Part shown: piece after piece, positions 8,712-18,229 of the stretch
Position numbering within the stretch: position 1 is the first letter of the stretch
Layout of the letters: each line of letters begins with the position of its first letter
Origin: a bacterium
GTDB taxonomy: Bacteria > Vulcanimicrobiota > Xenobia > Xenobiales > JADMJV01
Direction: 5' to 3'
Assembly: GCA_018266105.1 (NCBI GenBank)
Contig: JAFEBA010000026.1
Coordinates: 1-64,000, forward strand
DNA length: 64,000 bases
Notes under the pieces: model-generated
Told to the model about the DNA's origin: nothing
Database searches by the model: none
What the model saw: only the letters and a program-made list of their open reading frames with translations
Translations under genes and position numbers: made by a program

Positions 8712-10190
8712 TTGGAAGAAGAGCCCACCTCCGCCCTGGCGGTGCCAATTGTCTCAGCTCAGTTGGCCCACTTTGAGTTTCAGGTCACCACTCCATCGGG
8801 CGTGCAGGCAACGGTTGCGCTCTCGTCAGGGGTCCAAAGCCTGGATTCTCTGCTGCAATTTAGCGGGGAACACTGGCAGGTGGACTCAGGTGAGAACAGT
8901 GTTGAGGTCAGGCGCTTGCAGGGGCAGGCTAGCTTAGAACGTTCCGGGCTCACTCAGCAAAGCTTTCGCGGGGGTGAAAGCTTCGTTCTGCTCGGCCACA
9001 CCTTCTGGGTGGTGGACGTCCGCAACGCCTACGTAGGGAGTCTCGAGGGGCTTAGTCACGAGTATCAGGGGCGGGTCTGGAATCTCAGTTTTCGGCCCTA
9101 TCGAGTTGGCCGCCGGAATTCAACCAGGCACAATGATATTGAACTGAACGATCCGACCGTTTCTCGAGCCCAGTGCACGCTGCAAGTGGAGGAGCCCGGG
9201 GATATCTATCTGGTTTCTGAGTCTTCAAAGAGTCCTGTGGCCGTGAACGGTCTGGCTCTGGGCGAGGGTGAACGTGCCCGTCTGCGCAACGGCGACGTGC
9301 TGCAGTTGGGGCAGTTGACCTTACGCTACCGCCAGCTTGCCCAGAACTTTTTTCCAGGGGATGGCGGACTGCCCAGCACCATTGGGAGTTATGCCATTGT
9401 CGGCAAACTTGGAGCGGGTGGCATGGGAGTGGTCTACGAAGGCCGCGATAGCAGCGGAAATTCGGTGGCGATCAAGGTTCCGCTGCCTCATTTCGTTCAA
9501 GATGAAGAGTTTGTGCGCCGTTTCAATCGTGAAATGAGATTGGGCGCCAGTCTCAAGCATCCGCGTCTGATCCGAATCCAGCACTTTGAGCCGGCCGGTG
9601 AAGGCAAGTATCCTTATCTGGTCATGGAAAAGCTGGCTGACCGCAACCTTGAAAGTCAGCCTCTGCCGGTCCCGTTGACTGTGGCTCTGACATGGACCGA
9701 TCAGCTGCTGGAAGCACTGGAATGTCTGCATGCCGCCGGAGTGGTGCACCGCGACTTGAAGCCGGCCAACTTATATCAGACCGCGGATGGATTGAAGGTG
9801 GCCGATCTTGGCCTGGCCCACCTCCAGGACGTCAGTCCCGACCAGGCCACCCAATCGGGCAGCGTGCTGGGGACTCCCGCTTACATGGATACGGCCGTGC
9901 TCAGGGGCCATCCTTGCGATGCGCGCTCTGATCTGTATTCCGTGGGGGTCATTCTTTACGAGTGGCTTACCGGACCCTTGCCCTATCCAGCCGAACCCTT
10001 GCAGGTCTTTCGACTCAAGCTAAGTCAAGATTTGCCCCCCCTGGCTCAGGTGGCTCCTCAGCTTCCCCATTCCTTGCGGCACTTTGTGGATTTGCTGATC
10101 AACAGCGACCCGGACCTACGCTTTCGCTCGGCTCACGAGGCCCTCCACGCATTGCGTGAACTACGCCAGAGCGACCCGGAACTGGTCTAG
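8712..10190 (+). CDS. FHA domain Ser/Thr protein kinase (paralogue)
   Basis: 492 residues, colinear with the kinase at 799-2277. The FHA domain at about 130-205 (YRVGRRNS, SRAQ, VAVNGL) has the usual SRxH histidine replaced by Gln. The kinase domain at about 225-480 has GKLGAGGMGVVYEG, VAIKVP and HRDLKPANL; the magnesium-binding motif is DLG rather than DFG, and the APE motif reads DTA (GTPAYMDTAV). Lys, both Asp residues and the glycine loop remain, so it may be active. The TTG start follows directly on the secreted-protein stop codon. Its 3' end overlaps the convergent peptidase by 4 bp. Confidence 0.9.
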   Translation: MEEEPTSALAVPIVSAQLAHFEFQVTTPSGVQATVALSSGVQSLDSLLQFSGEHWQVDSGENSVEVRRLQGQASLERSGLTQQSFRGGESFVLLGHTFWVVDVRNAYVGSLEGLSHEYQGRVWNLSFRPYRVGRRNSTRHNDIELNDPTVSRAQCTLQVEEPGDIYLVSESSKSPVAVNGLALGEGERARLRNGDVLQLGQLTLRYRQLAQNFFPGDGGLPSTIGSYAIVGKLGAGGMGVVYEGRDSSGNSVAIKVPLPHFVQDEEFVRRFNREMRLGASLKHPRLIRIQHFEPAGEGKYPYLVMEKLADRNLESQPLPVPLTVALTWTDQLLEALECLHAAGVVHRDLKPANLYQTADGLKVADLGLAHLQDVSPDQATQSGSVLGTPAYMDTAVLRGHPCDARSDLYSVGVILYEWLTGPLPYPAEPLQVFRLKLSQDLPPLAQVAPQLPHSLRHFVDLLINSDPDLRFRSAHEALHALRELRQSDPELV

Positions 10191-11419
10191 ACGCGCTTGC
10201 CTTCGGCGGCCTGTTCAATCAAGCTGACCAGGACTTTGGATCCCTGCACCAGATTGCTGACGTTGATGTGCTCGTTCACGGTGTGTTCTTCGTGGACGCC
10301 GTTGCCGAGTAACACGGTGGGCAGGCCTTTGATGTTGTTGAGCGGGCTGGCGTCCGATCCGCCCATGCTGAAAGTCAAATTCGGCTCCAGGCCGGCCCGT
10401 CGCATGGCGGCGGCTCCGAACTGGACCACCGGCTCGCTGTCGGCCAGGTAAAAGCCGGGCTCCTGGCTCATTTCCAAGTCTACCCGCACACCGTGATCCT
10501 TTTCTGCTTGAGCGAATGAGTCACGAACCGTGCTTTCCAGGCTGGCGATGTCTTCGGGGGTGACACCGCGGAATTCGCCCGCCACCTGGCATTTGTCAGG
10601 AATAACGTTGAATACCGGGCTGCCGTCCGATTCTGTGGTTCCACCCACTACGTTGGAGACGTTCAGTGTGCGCCCTTCGCCTACATAGCCAAGGGGTCCC
10701 ATATGGCCAATGGCGTCGCTGGCGGCGGCGATGGCGCTGATTCCGGCCTGGGGATTGACGCCCGAGTGAGCGGCTTTGCCACGCACCGTGGCTTGCCAGG
10801 AGGCGATGGTGGCACCTCCGCGCATCAGTTCCTCGTTGGCTTCGGCGTCCATATAGTAACCGTAGTCCAGACCCTTAAGGTATTTGGGATCGATTTCGTG
10901 AGCTCCGGCGCCGTCGATCTCTTCGCGAGTGAAGCCAATCACCACGATACGGCCGTGCTTGAGCCCCTGCTCGTTGACGATGTCCAGGGCCTCCTTGATC
11001 TCGGCGTAGCCGGCCCGGTCGTCGGCGGCAATGTTGGTCTGGTGATCCTTGCTATGGATATCGCCGTTCTCTTCAACCACGAGTTCAATGGTATCATCTG
11101 GAGCCAGCGTGGGTGCCTGGGCCGGAACCCGATCCATGTGGAAGAACAGACCCAGTGCGGGCGCATCGGCGGGGGCGTCAGGCGAAGCGGGGATGTCGAA
11201 GATAACATTGCCGGTGTTGCTGTCGGTGCGAGGACCCGTATCATCCACGGTAATGGTGGCGCCCGGGATCTTCATGGCGGTGAACTGGTCGACGATGGCG
11301 TCGGCCACCACTTTCTCTTCACCGGAAGGGCCCCAATACTTGGCGACCGAGAGGAAGGTGTCGGTCACTCGCTTGGAGTTGACGTTGCTGGCGTAGGCCT
11401 GGTTCTTGACTTGCACCAT
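10187..11419 (-). CDS. M20 family metallopeptidase (PepT-like)
   Basis: 410 residues. Two-zinc peptidase with FFHMDRVP (first metal histidine and Asp), bridging Asp in AADDRAGYAEI, catalytic glutamates in TREEIDGAGA, the Asp ligand in YYMDAEANEE and the last histidine in NGVHEEHTVNEH. A dimerisation domain with RGKAAHSGVNPQAG lies between. It is closest to PepT-like tripeptidases or aminoacyl-histidine dipeptidase relatives, and removes N-terminal residues from small peptides in the cytoplasm. It lies 49 bp downstream of the PEP-utilising enzyme and is probably in that operon. Confidence 0.9.
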   Translation of the reverse strand: MVQVKNQAYASNVNSKRVTDTFLSVAKYWGPSGEEKVVADAIVDQFTAMKIPGATITVDDTGPRTDSNTGNVIFDIPASPDAPADAPALGLFFHMDRVPAQAPTLAPDDTIELVVEENGDIHSKDHQTNIAADDRAGYAEIKEALDIVNEQGLKHGRIVVIGFTREEIDGAGAHEIDPKYLKGLDYGYYMDAEANEELMRGGATIASWQATVRGKAAHSGVNPQAGISAIAAASDAIGHMGPLGYVGEGRTLNVSNVVGGTTESDGSPVFNVIPDKCQVAGEFRGVTPEDIASLESTVRDSFAQAEKDHGVRVDLEMSQEPGFYLADSEPVVQFGAAAMRRAGLEPNLTFSMGGSDASPLNNIKGLPTVLLGNGVHEEHTVNEHINVSNLVQGSKVLVSLIEQAAEGKRV

Positions 11420-11468
11420 GAAAGATTAGCCCAGGCGTCCGCCAAAAAGTTTGCCGGAAAGTTACCCC

Positions 11469-13592
11469 TCAGTCCAGCAGACAGACCAGGCCTTTCGCTC
11501 CGTCTACGTGCAAGCGCTGGCCGGCACGGATGCGCGCGATATTTACGTTCGAAACGGCGGGCAACCCGAGTTCCCGGGCCACAATTGCTCCGTGTGAAAG
11601 CACCCCGCCAGTCTCCACTACCAGCGCGCGCGCTCTTGACATGGCCGAGGTGTAGGCCGGGTCGGTGCTGGGACAGACCAGCACGTAATCCCGAGCGGCG
11701 GGAGGCACTTGATCGGCGCGTTGCACCACCAGCGCGGCCCCTTCGGCCATTCCCCAAGAGAGCCCGGTGCCGCTCAGTTCCGGACCACCGCTCAGGTCAG
11801 GGGCACGTCCGATGGCTTCCAAGTCATCCGAGAAGATCACGGGAGGGCAGGGGAGTGACTGCAGCAGACGATGCTGACGGCGCCGCCGCGCGATGAGGTC
11901 CGGGTCCGGGCGGCCGAGCTCGTCTGGAGTCAGCCAGAAGACCCCGCCTTCCAGCCCCAACCGGGCGTCGATGGCCAGCAGGGTGCGGCGTATCTCGGCC
12001 CAGCCATACATCAACCAGTGTCGTGCGCTCTCGCGCAGGCGCAGCCAGGGGTCGGCTGGGCCCGGCTGGCTGTGGGAGGGTGGGGGGGTCGGGCGAAGGT
12101 GCGCCAGTTCCTGGCTCAGCAACTCCGGTATTTCCGCCCAGCGAGGATTGGCCAGTTCCATTTCCCCCGGGCCGCGGTGTCCGATCTGGCCGAGAAGATC
12201 AGGAATCTCAAGCTCCCCAGCGGCGGCGCGGCTCATGAGACGGGCCAGGTCGGTTTCCGGATCCAGGGCGACCGAACGAGGAGGCTGACCTTGGGAGAGC
12301 AACTGAGCCAGGGCTGAGGCTTTCAGGCTGTCAGCCGCGAAGTCGTCCACAATCAATTGAAAAAGTTGTTCAAGTCGCTCGCGCAGGTCTGCGAGTGAGA
12401 GCTGATCCAGCGGTTGGGCACGCAGTGCTTCCATTTTGGCCAGAAAGGCGGGCACAATTTGCTGTCGGAGTTGCTTTTCGAGTTGCTTGCGCAGTTGAAT
12501 CAACCGAGAGTTGGCCTTGAACATCTTCCAAAGAGTGACCGGTAAACGGGGCCAAAAACCGGGGCGAGCCTGACTCAAATTGACCTCAGGGATCGGGTTG
12601 AGTGCTTTACGAGGGTCGGCCTTCAGCTTGGCGATTGGATAATCGAAGGGGAAATCTTTGAAATAGAGTCGGACTTCCCGGCTCAGGTTGAGATACGGCC
12701 GCCCACAAATTAATTCCGCGACACCCCCTTGGCCCAGTTCCGGATCTGGATCGTAGCCCATGTCTCGATAAAGCTTGCCATAGGCCCCCCGCAGGCTCAG
12801 CATGCGATCGACCACGGCCCAGGTCATAGGGAGCGGGTGGGGTAGGGTGTCAGCGACGCTATAGCGGCTCCAGACGGTGCCCTCGGGTCGGGCCCTGGCC
12901 GACAGGGCCTGGCGTTGTTCCAGGCAGAGGGTTTCCAGTGTCAAAGCCTGAGCAGTGATCGGTCGTGCTTGCAAAAGCCAGGGCTCGCCCTCCTCGGTAT
13001 AGGCGAATTCCAGGTCCAGCTCACCAATGTCCAGGATTTGCCTGGCCTGCTGACAGGCTGATAGCAAACACAGCACTTCGGCGTCGCTGAGGCATGCCGG
13101 TTCGTCCAGGAGCAGAACCTGCTGCTGCTGGACGCGCCAGGCCGAGGGGCGCACCCGACCGCTCACCAGCGCCTCACCCAGCCCCGGGGTCGCTTCCACC
13201 CGAGCCGCCGGCTGGTGGGTGGTGGGGTCGGCCGTGAAAACCACGCCGGCCACGCGTGCCGCCAGCATCGGTTGCACCAGTACCGATCCATCATGAATGG
13301 ACGAGCGAACCCGCTCTACAGCCTGGAGAAAGCCCGCTTCGTCCGTGACATTCAGGATGGTGGTGAATTGTCCGGCAAAGCTTTGCACCGCTCCGTCCTC
13401 TCGGTTGGAGGAGGATCGCACCGCCAGGGGCTGATTCGGAAAGCGAGCTCGCCAGGCTTGCAGCCCCGATTCGAGCGAACAGTCGGGCAGCAGGCAGAAT
13501 CCGTCGGGGACCCTGGCGCCGGCCTGCAAAAGTCGGGCCAACTGATAAGCTTTTCCCCCGCACTGCGGGCCAGCCTCCACCAGAGGAATCAA
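11469..13592 (-). CDS. PEP-utilising phosphotransferase (PEP synthase / rifampicin phosphotransferase-like)
   Basis: 707 residues. The N-terminal PPDK-type ATP-grasp domain (about 1-215) has CGGKAYQLARLLQAGARVPDGF and AVRSSSNREDG with SFAGQ, and ends in LLQARPI. A helical middle region follows (with IDARLGLEGGVFWLTPDEL), then a C-terminal swivelling domain with the phosphohistidine in TGGVLSHGAIVARELGLPAV. The PEP/pyruvate TIM-barrel of PPDK and PEP synthase is absent. The ATP-grasp, middle, His-domain order is that of rifampicin phosphotransferases (usually about 860 residues), though many such homologues have unknown substrates. It overlaps the beta-CASP gene by 4 bp. Confidence 0.85.
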   Translation of the reverse strand: MIPLVEAGPQCGGKAYQLARLLQAGARVPDGFCLLPDCSLESGLQAWRARFPNQPLAVRSSSNREDGAVQSFAGQFTTILNVTDEAGFLQAVERVRSSIHDGSVLVQPMLAARVAGVVFTADPTTHQPAARVEATPGLGEALVSGRVRPSAWRVQQQQVLLLDEPACLSDAEVLCLLSACQQARQILDIGELDLEFAYTEEGEPWLLQARPITAQALTLETLCLEQRQALSARARPEGTVWSRYSVADTLPHPLPMTWAVVDRMLSLRGAYGKLYRDMGYDPDPELGQGGVAELICGRPYLNLSREVRLYFKDFPFDYPIAKLKADPRKALNPIPEVNLSQARPGFWPRLPVTLWKMFKANSRLIQLRKQLEKQLRQQIVPAFLAKMEALRAQPLDQLSLADLRERLEQLFQLIVDDFAADSLKASALAQLLSQGQPPRSVALDPETDLARLMSRAAAGELEIPDLLGQIGHRGPGEMELANPRWAEIPELLSQELAHLRPTPPPSHSQPGPADPWLRLRESARHWLMYGWAEIRRTLLAIDARLGLEGGVFWLTPDELGRPDPDLIARRRRQHRLLQSLPCPPVIFSDDLEAIGRAPDLSGGPELSGTGLSWGMAEGAALVVQRADQVPPAARDYVLVCPSTDPAYTSAMSRARALVVETGGVLSHGAIVARELGLPAVSNVNIARIRAGQRLHVDGAKGLVCLLD

Positions 13593-14941
13593 CGTAGCAA
13601 CACGAAGCGCTGGCGATGTTCAGGCACTTCCACCTGCCAGCCCTGTTGGCTGAGTCGGTTTTGTTGAGCCAGCAGGGATTCTTCATCCCCGTGCACCAGA
13701 AAGGTCGTTTGGGGCGGACTCTCCAGTTCACTCAGCCACTCCTGGATTTCGGCATAGTCGGCATGGCCCGACAGGCCGTCCAGACTCTCGATTTCGGCCC
13801 TTACCGGGATGGCCCGCCCATCGATGTCCAGATAGGGATCACCGCACAGCAACTGCCATCCGCGCGTCCCTTCGCACTGGTAACCTGCCAACATGATCGT
13901 CGAGCGCGCATCGGGCAAATGATGACGAAGATGGTGCAGAACCCGCCCGCCTTCAGCCATGCCGCTGGCGGAAACGATCACGCGGGGCGGCCGAAAGTTT
14001 AAAATGCTGCGGGATTGTTCGGTGGTTTCGCAAATTCGCAAGTGAGGATAACGCAACAGTTGGTCATATTCATTGAGCAATTGCCCCGCATTGCGGCTCA
14101 GATAGTCCGGGTAGCGTTCAAACACGCGAATGGCCCGCGCCGCCATAGGGGAGTCGATATAGAGCGAGATGTTGCCGACGTCCAGGGTCTCGAAAAGATA
14201 AGCAATATCCTGCGAGCGCTGCACGGCGAAGGCCGGGATCACAAGAGTCGACTTGCGCCGCCGGGTTCTTTCCACCACCTCCTGCAGTTGACCGGCAGCG
14301 CTGACGCGACTGTGCAATCGGCCGCCGTAGGTGGATTCGAGCACCAGGAAGTCGGCTCGCTCTGGACGGTCCGGGGCCGCCAGCATGGGCCCCAGTCCCC
14401 GACCTAAATCGCCTGAGAAGACCAGGCGCACCGGTTCCTGTTTGGACCAGTCTGGTAGCGGGTCAAATTCCAGCTCTAACCAGGCGGAACCCAGGATGTG
14501 ACCTGCGTCAAAAAATGTCACTCCCACTCCGGGGCCAACTTCATACTGGCGGTAGTAGTTGCAGCCCTCCATTAACTCCAGGGCTCTGGCCGCATGCTCT
14601 TCCCCATAGAGGGGAGAGCCTTCAAGGCGCATGATCTTGGCCGAGTCCGGTAGGAGCAGTTCACAGAGTTCGATGGTGGGCTCGGTACACAGAATAGGAC
14701 CGCTGAAGCCATCCGCCACCAGGCGGGGTATGGCGCCCGAGTGGTCGATATGAGCGTGGGTCAGTAAGAGGGCCTCGTAATCGCGAGCCGGCACGGGCCA
14801 GTTCTGATGGTTGCGTTCGGCCAGCTCCGGATCTCCCTGGAACATTCCGCAGTCGACCATAAAATGGCGGTTTCCGTAGGTGATGGAGTATTTGCTGCCG
14901 GTCACGGTTCCGGCTGCCCCTAAGAATTCGATAGCTAGCAT
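13589..14941 (-). CDS. MBL-fold beta-CASP nuclease (RNA-processing type)
   Basis: 450 residues. Metallo-beta-lactamase core with LLTHAHIDHSGAIPRL (motif HxHxDH), FFDAGHILGSAWLEL and VFSGDLGR, then a beta-CASP insert and the C-terminal signatures PRVIVSASGMAEGGRVLHHL and SLDGLSGHADYAEIQEWL. This is the CPSF73/YSH1-like bacterial class that cleaves or trims RNA in the cytoplasm. No KH domain is present. It lies 2 bp after the membrane kinase and overlaps the PEP-utilising enzyme by 4 bp, so the genes are co-transcribed, though a shared pathway is not evident. Confidence 0.92.
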   Translation of the reverse strand: MLAIEFLGAAGTVTGSKYSITYGNRHFMVDCGMFQGDPELAERNHQNWPVPARDYEALLLTHAHIDHSGAIPRLVADGFSGPILCTEPTIELCELLLPDSAKIMRLEGSPLYGEEHAARALELMEGCNYYRQYEVGPGVGVTFFDAGHILGSAWLELEFDPLPDWSKQEPVRLVFSGDLGRGLGPMLAAPDRPERADFLVLESTYGGRLHSRVSAAGQLQEVVERTRRRKSTLVIPAFAVQRSQDIAYLFETLDVGNISLYIDSPMAARAIRVFERYPDYLSRNAGQLLNEYDQLLRYPHLRICETTEQSRSILNFRPPRVIVSASGMAEGGRVLHHLRHHLPDARSTIMLAGYQCEGTRGWQLLCGDPYLDIDGRAIPVRAEIESLDGLSGHADYAEIQEWLSELESPPQTTFLVHGDEESLLAQQNRLSQQGWQVEVPEHRQRFVLLR

Positions 14942-14943
14942 AT

Positions 14944-16206
14944 CTAACGTTTGGTCAAGGTCAGTAGCGGCTTGAGCGCGGCCAGGGCGGCGCCGGCGTC
15001 GGGAAAACGAGCATCCGGGTTCAGAGCCAGCAAAGTCATGATGAACTCATCAAAAGCACTGGGGAAATTGGGATTGGTTAAGCGCAGTGAGGTCATCGGC
15101 TGACTCAGCTTCTGACGAAGCGTCTCGATGAGGTCGTCAGAGTAGGGAAGCCCTGGTTTCAGTCGTTCGTAAAGGATCAGGCCCAGTGAGAAGAGATCGG
15201 CACGCGGGTCGATCTCCGCGCCTTGAAGCTGTTCAGGCGCCATGTAGACGGGGGTTCCCATGATCGAGTCGGTTCCCGTCAGACGCGTCCCGTGGATTTT
15301 GTGGGCAATGCCGAAGTCCATCAATTTGATGCTGTTGTCTGTTAATACCATCAGATTGGAAGGCTTCAAATCTCGGTGGATGACCCCCTGCGCGTGAATG
15401 TAGACCAAAGCTTCCAATGTTTGCGCGGCCCATTCCAAACATCGTTTCCATTCGATAGACCAGGGTTGGAGGGGAACTTTGTCCAGTGGGGTCCCCTGAA
15501 CGTACTCCATGACCACGTACAGCTCATCGCCCAAGGGCATTTCCAGCACTTTCACCACGCGATGGTGGTGTAATTTAAGGCCCAGTTCGATCTCGCGCAA
15601 GAACCGCCGGTGGAAGTCGTCCTGGCTGACGAGGTGGGGCGCGGGCACTTTGACGGCGACCTGATGTCCTTGGTCGTCTTCGGCCTGATAGACCACCCCC
15701 ATGCCTCCCGTTCCCAGGATGCTGGTCAGCCGGTAATTCCCCACTTTTCGCTTGGGCACTTTGCCATCAGGGCGGATGAGTGGCTCCTGATTGGTTCCGG
15801 TGACAGTCCTGGTTTTCCGTATCAGGCTCCTCAGGAGTGCTCCCAAGGCCAGCAAGCTCACTCCCAACAGCCCTGCGATTCTCCCCCACTTGGGCTCATT
15901 GTGAAAATCCCTGGGGTGCAACTGAATGCGGTCGTCGGACATATTGACGTCGCGACTGAAAACGCTGGAATAGAGCGGGTGATCGTAGCTGAATTCGACC
16001 CGCAGGTCGGTTTTGGGCAGTTGCAGACTGGGGTTGTTTGGCTGCATGAGGCCCATTTCTGTCCACTGGCTGTCGCCGGGTTGCTTGTAGCGTATCTGAG
16101 GTGGCTGCTGGAAATAGATTGAAACCGGGCGGGTGTCGGGCGATTGGGCCTGGCACAGGGTGAAAAGGCAGCAGGCGAGTGCCGAAGCTTTACCAGTCCT
16201 TAACAC
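14944..16206 (-). CDS. Membrane-anchored Ser/Thr protein kinase
   Basis: 420 residues from a GTG at 16206. This start gives a signal peptide (KASALACCLFTLCQAQ), an exported domain of about 85 residues, a membrane segment at about 111-131 (IAGLLGVSLLALGALL) and a cytoplasmic kinase. Kinase motifs are complete: GTGGMGVVYQAE, VAVKVP, HRDLKPSNL, DFGIAH and a canonical GTPVYMAPEQ, unlike the two FHA kinases. An alternative long reading frame upstream would overlap the divergent pilin-like gene. The topology equals that of the partial kinase at 1-802. It heads a minus-strand operon with a nuclease, a phosphotransferase and a peptidase. Confidence 0.9.
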   Translation of the reverse strand: MLRTGKASALACCLFTLCQAQSPDTRPVSIYFQQPPQIRYKQPGDSQWTEMGLMQPNNPSLQLPKTDLRVEFSYDHPLYSSVFSRDVNMSDDRIQLHPRDFHNEPKWGRIAGLLGVSLLALGALLRSLIRKTRTVTGTNQEPLIRPDGKVPKRKVGNYRLTSILGTGGMGVVYQAEDDQGHQVAVKVPAPHLVSQDDFHRRFLREIELGLKLHHHRVVKVLEMPLGDELYVVMEYVQGTPLDKVPLQPWSIEWKRCLEWAAQTLEALVYIHAQGVIHRDLKPSNLMVLTDNSIKLMDFGIAHKIHGTRLTGTDSIMGTPVYMAPEQLQGAEIDPRADLFSLGLILYERLKPGLPYSDDLIETLRQKLSQPMTSLRLTNPNFPSAFDEFIMTLLALNPDARFPDAGAALAALKPLLTLTKR

Positions 16207-16258
16207 TTTTCGTGCATACACTGCGGGGGATTTGCCTTTGTTCCCGAATTTTCCTTTG

Positions 16259-18229
16259 GTGAAGAGGTTGCGCGGAACGGCAATGATCCACACCCTGGCC
16301 TTGATCAGCCTGGTATTGCTGGCCGCGTTCACCCTGGCGGCATCCAGCCTTTCTCAGTTGAATCTGAGTTCTCGCTATTCACAGCGCACCCAGGCGGATT
16401 GTACCGCTCGCGCCGCGATGACAGAATTTGTCGTGCGCGCTCGAGCCCTTTCTGGCAAGCACGACGTTACCAGCTTACCGGAACCCATTTTTCCAAAGTT
16501 TCGCGGGCACGAAGTCTTGCTCGCCGATCAGCCCAGAATAGACGGTCGAGCCGTGTTGCTGCTGGATAGATGCGTGGACAACAGCGGTGGTGCTCTGCCC
16601 GCCAGGAGCGCCTTTGACGCTGCTGGCAAAACCAGTGTGCCGCCCTACTGTCTCAGTGTGGGTTATGAAGTCACCGTTGGCTCTCGTCATTATACCTACG
16701 AGAGTCTGGTGCAGCAACGATGGCCCTATGCGCTAACCGCGCCGGGACCTGTGTTGATTCCGGGTCGAGTAGGGCCTTCTCCCTCCGGTGATGCCGACGT
16801 AACGGGACTGCCGCAGAAGTTCTGGTCGGCTCCATCCGAGGTGAAGGGTCGAGTCCTTGCGCTTGAAACGGACGTGACCTCGGATGTGGACAGCCACCAG
16901 TCGGGTGAAACTCATCTGGGTAACCTGATTAATCCGATCAAGGTCTCCATGTCCGCCTATGAAGCTCTCTACCCCTATGCTTACAGCGGGGGTCTGACCA
17001 ACGTTCCTATTGTTTCCGTGGGCGGAGGACCCACTTCCACTCATCGCGAGGATTCTAACTCTCGTGTAATCTTGGGCGGCGGCTACAAGATCTATAAGAT
17101 TTCCACTGGCGGTCTGCCCGTGGACAAGCCGGGGGGGGTCCCCAAAGTTGGGGGTCAGGTCACCGATTATTCCCCGCCACTCCGAACTCAGGGCGGCGCG
17201 GCCGGAGACGCGCCGGGAGAAGCCGTACGCGGGGTCAAGCAAGGCTGGGAAGTCACCAGTTACTTCGTGAATACCAAGGGCGCTGTGGTGCGCCGAGGAG
17301 TGGACCTGGTCCAAAATCAGCCTGGCAACGGTGATGGGTTTACCACCGAGCAGAAAGTCACCATTAAGGAGGGCAATACTCTTAATGGTCGAGCGCGCTA
17401 CGACTACTGGCTAAACGGTCAGAATCCAGCCGACGCCCCCTCGCGCGAACGAATGCGTGAACTGTTTACCAAGCCCGACACCTCATCCTGGCCAATCAAC
17501 AATTTCGCGCGCGCTAAAGAGATCATCATTGCCAAGGATCCGGCACCGGCCAACTTGAGTTCCTCCTCCGGGTTGCCGACTCCGCCGATTTATATTCAGG
17601 CATCCACCGGGAAGGTTCGCTATCACGGCAATTTTGAACCCGATGGCTACGATCCGAGCACGAATTTGGGTGTGTTGTATGCGCAGGGAATGGCTGAGTC
17701 ATTGGGTTTACCCGCAGGCTATGATATTCAGGGCTCCATTAGTCTGCAAGATGTGTCGTTGGCCGTAGACGGCAACCTTTCGCTTTCCAATTATGTCCTG
17801 AAGGGGTCCCGGGCAACTCTGATCGTGGATGGAACTCTCACCCTGGACGGCGGCTATCTTGATGCTGGCGACAATGGACTGGTCATTTTCTGTCGGCGTC
17901 TGATCATGAAGGCCCAGGGCAATTTCAACGGGTTGATTGTGGCGGAGAAGGGTGCTGCCATTTACGGCGCCGGGGCAGGTGAGCCCCCCAGGGACCCGGG
18001 ACTGACCATCAAAGGCGGACTGCTGCTGGGCGGAACTGACCTTCTGGTGATTGGCGACCCCACCCAGGGTGGCCTGACGGCCTCTTCATCCATGCTGTCG
18101 GCTTTGACGCCCTTGCAGATGCGCGGCCTGATGCTTTCCTCGTGCAAGCTTGAATACGCGCCGCAATATTTGCGTGGTCTGAACAACTTCGGCAATTACG
18201 AGGTCCTGGCCACCGAACAACGTCAGTGA
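16259..18229 (+). CDS. PilX-like pilus-associated protein with long C-terminal domain
   Basis: About 656 residues from a GTG at 16259. The start MKRLRGTAM followed by IHTLALISLVLLAAFTLAAS resembles PilX-type N-termini (RGxAL plus a long hydrophobic helix). The rest is a large Gly/Pro-rich exported domain, and the final 150 residues form repeating short strands with alternating Asp/Gly (ATLIVDGTLTLDGG, GLVIFCRRLIMKAQGNFNGLIVAE), suggesting a beta-solenoid or DUF-type pilus tip. An ATG at 16283 is an alternative start. Its stop overlaps the next gene's GTG by 4 bp, so it heads a three-gene pseudopilin operon. Confidence 0.78.
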   Translation: MKRLRGTAMIHTLALISLVLLAAFTLAASSLSQLNLSSRYSQRTQADCTARAAMTEFVVRARALSGKHDVTSLPEPIFPKFRGHEVLLADQPRIDGRAVLLLDRCVDNSGGALPARSAFDAAGKTSVPPYCLSVGYEVTVGSRHYTYESLVQQRWPYALTAPGPVLIPGRVGPSPSGDADVTGLPQKFWSAPSEVKGRVLALETDVTSDVDSHQSGETHLGNLINPIKVSMSAYEALYPYAYSGGLTNVPIVSVGGGPTSTHREDSNSRVILGGGYKIYKISTGGLPVDKPGGVPKVGGQVTDYSPPLRTQGGAAGDAPGEAVRGVKQGWEVTSYFVNTKGAVVRRGVDLVQNQPGNGDGFTTEQKVTIKEGNTLNGRARYDYWLNGQNPADAPSRERMRELFTKPDTSSWPINNFARAKEIIIAKDPAPANLSSSSGLPTPPIYIQASTGKVRYHGNFEPDGYDPSTNLGVLYAQGMAESLGLPAGYDIQGSISLQDVSLAVDGNLSLSNYVLKGSRATLIVDGTLTLDGGYLDAGDNGLVIFCRRLIMKAQGNFNGLIVAEKGAAIYGAGAGEPPRDPGLTIKGGLLLGGTDLLVIGDPTQGGLTASSSMLSALTPLQMRGLMLSSCKLEYAPQYLRGLNNFGNYEVLATEQRQ

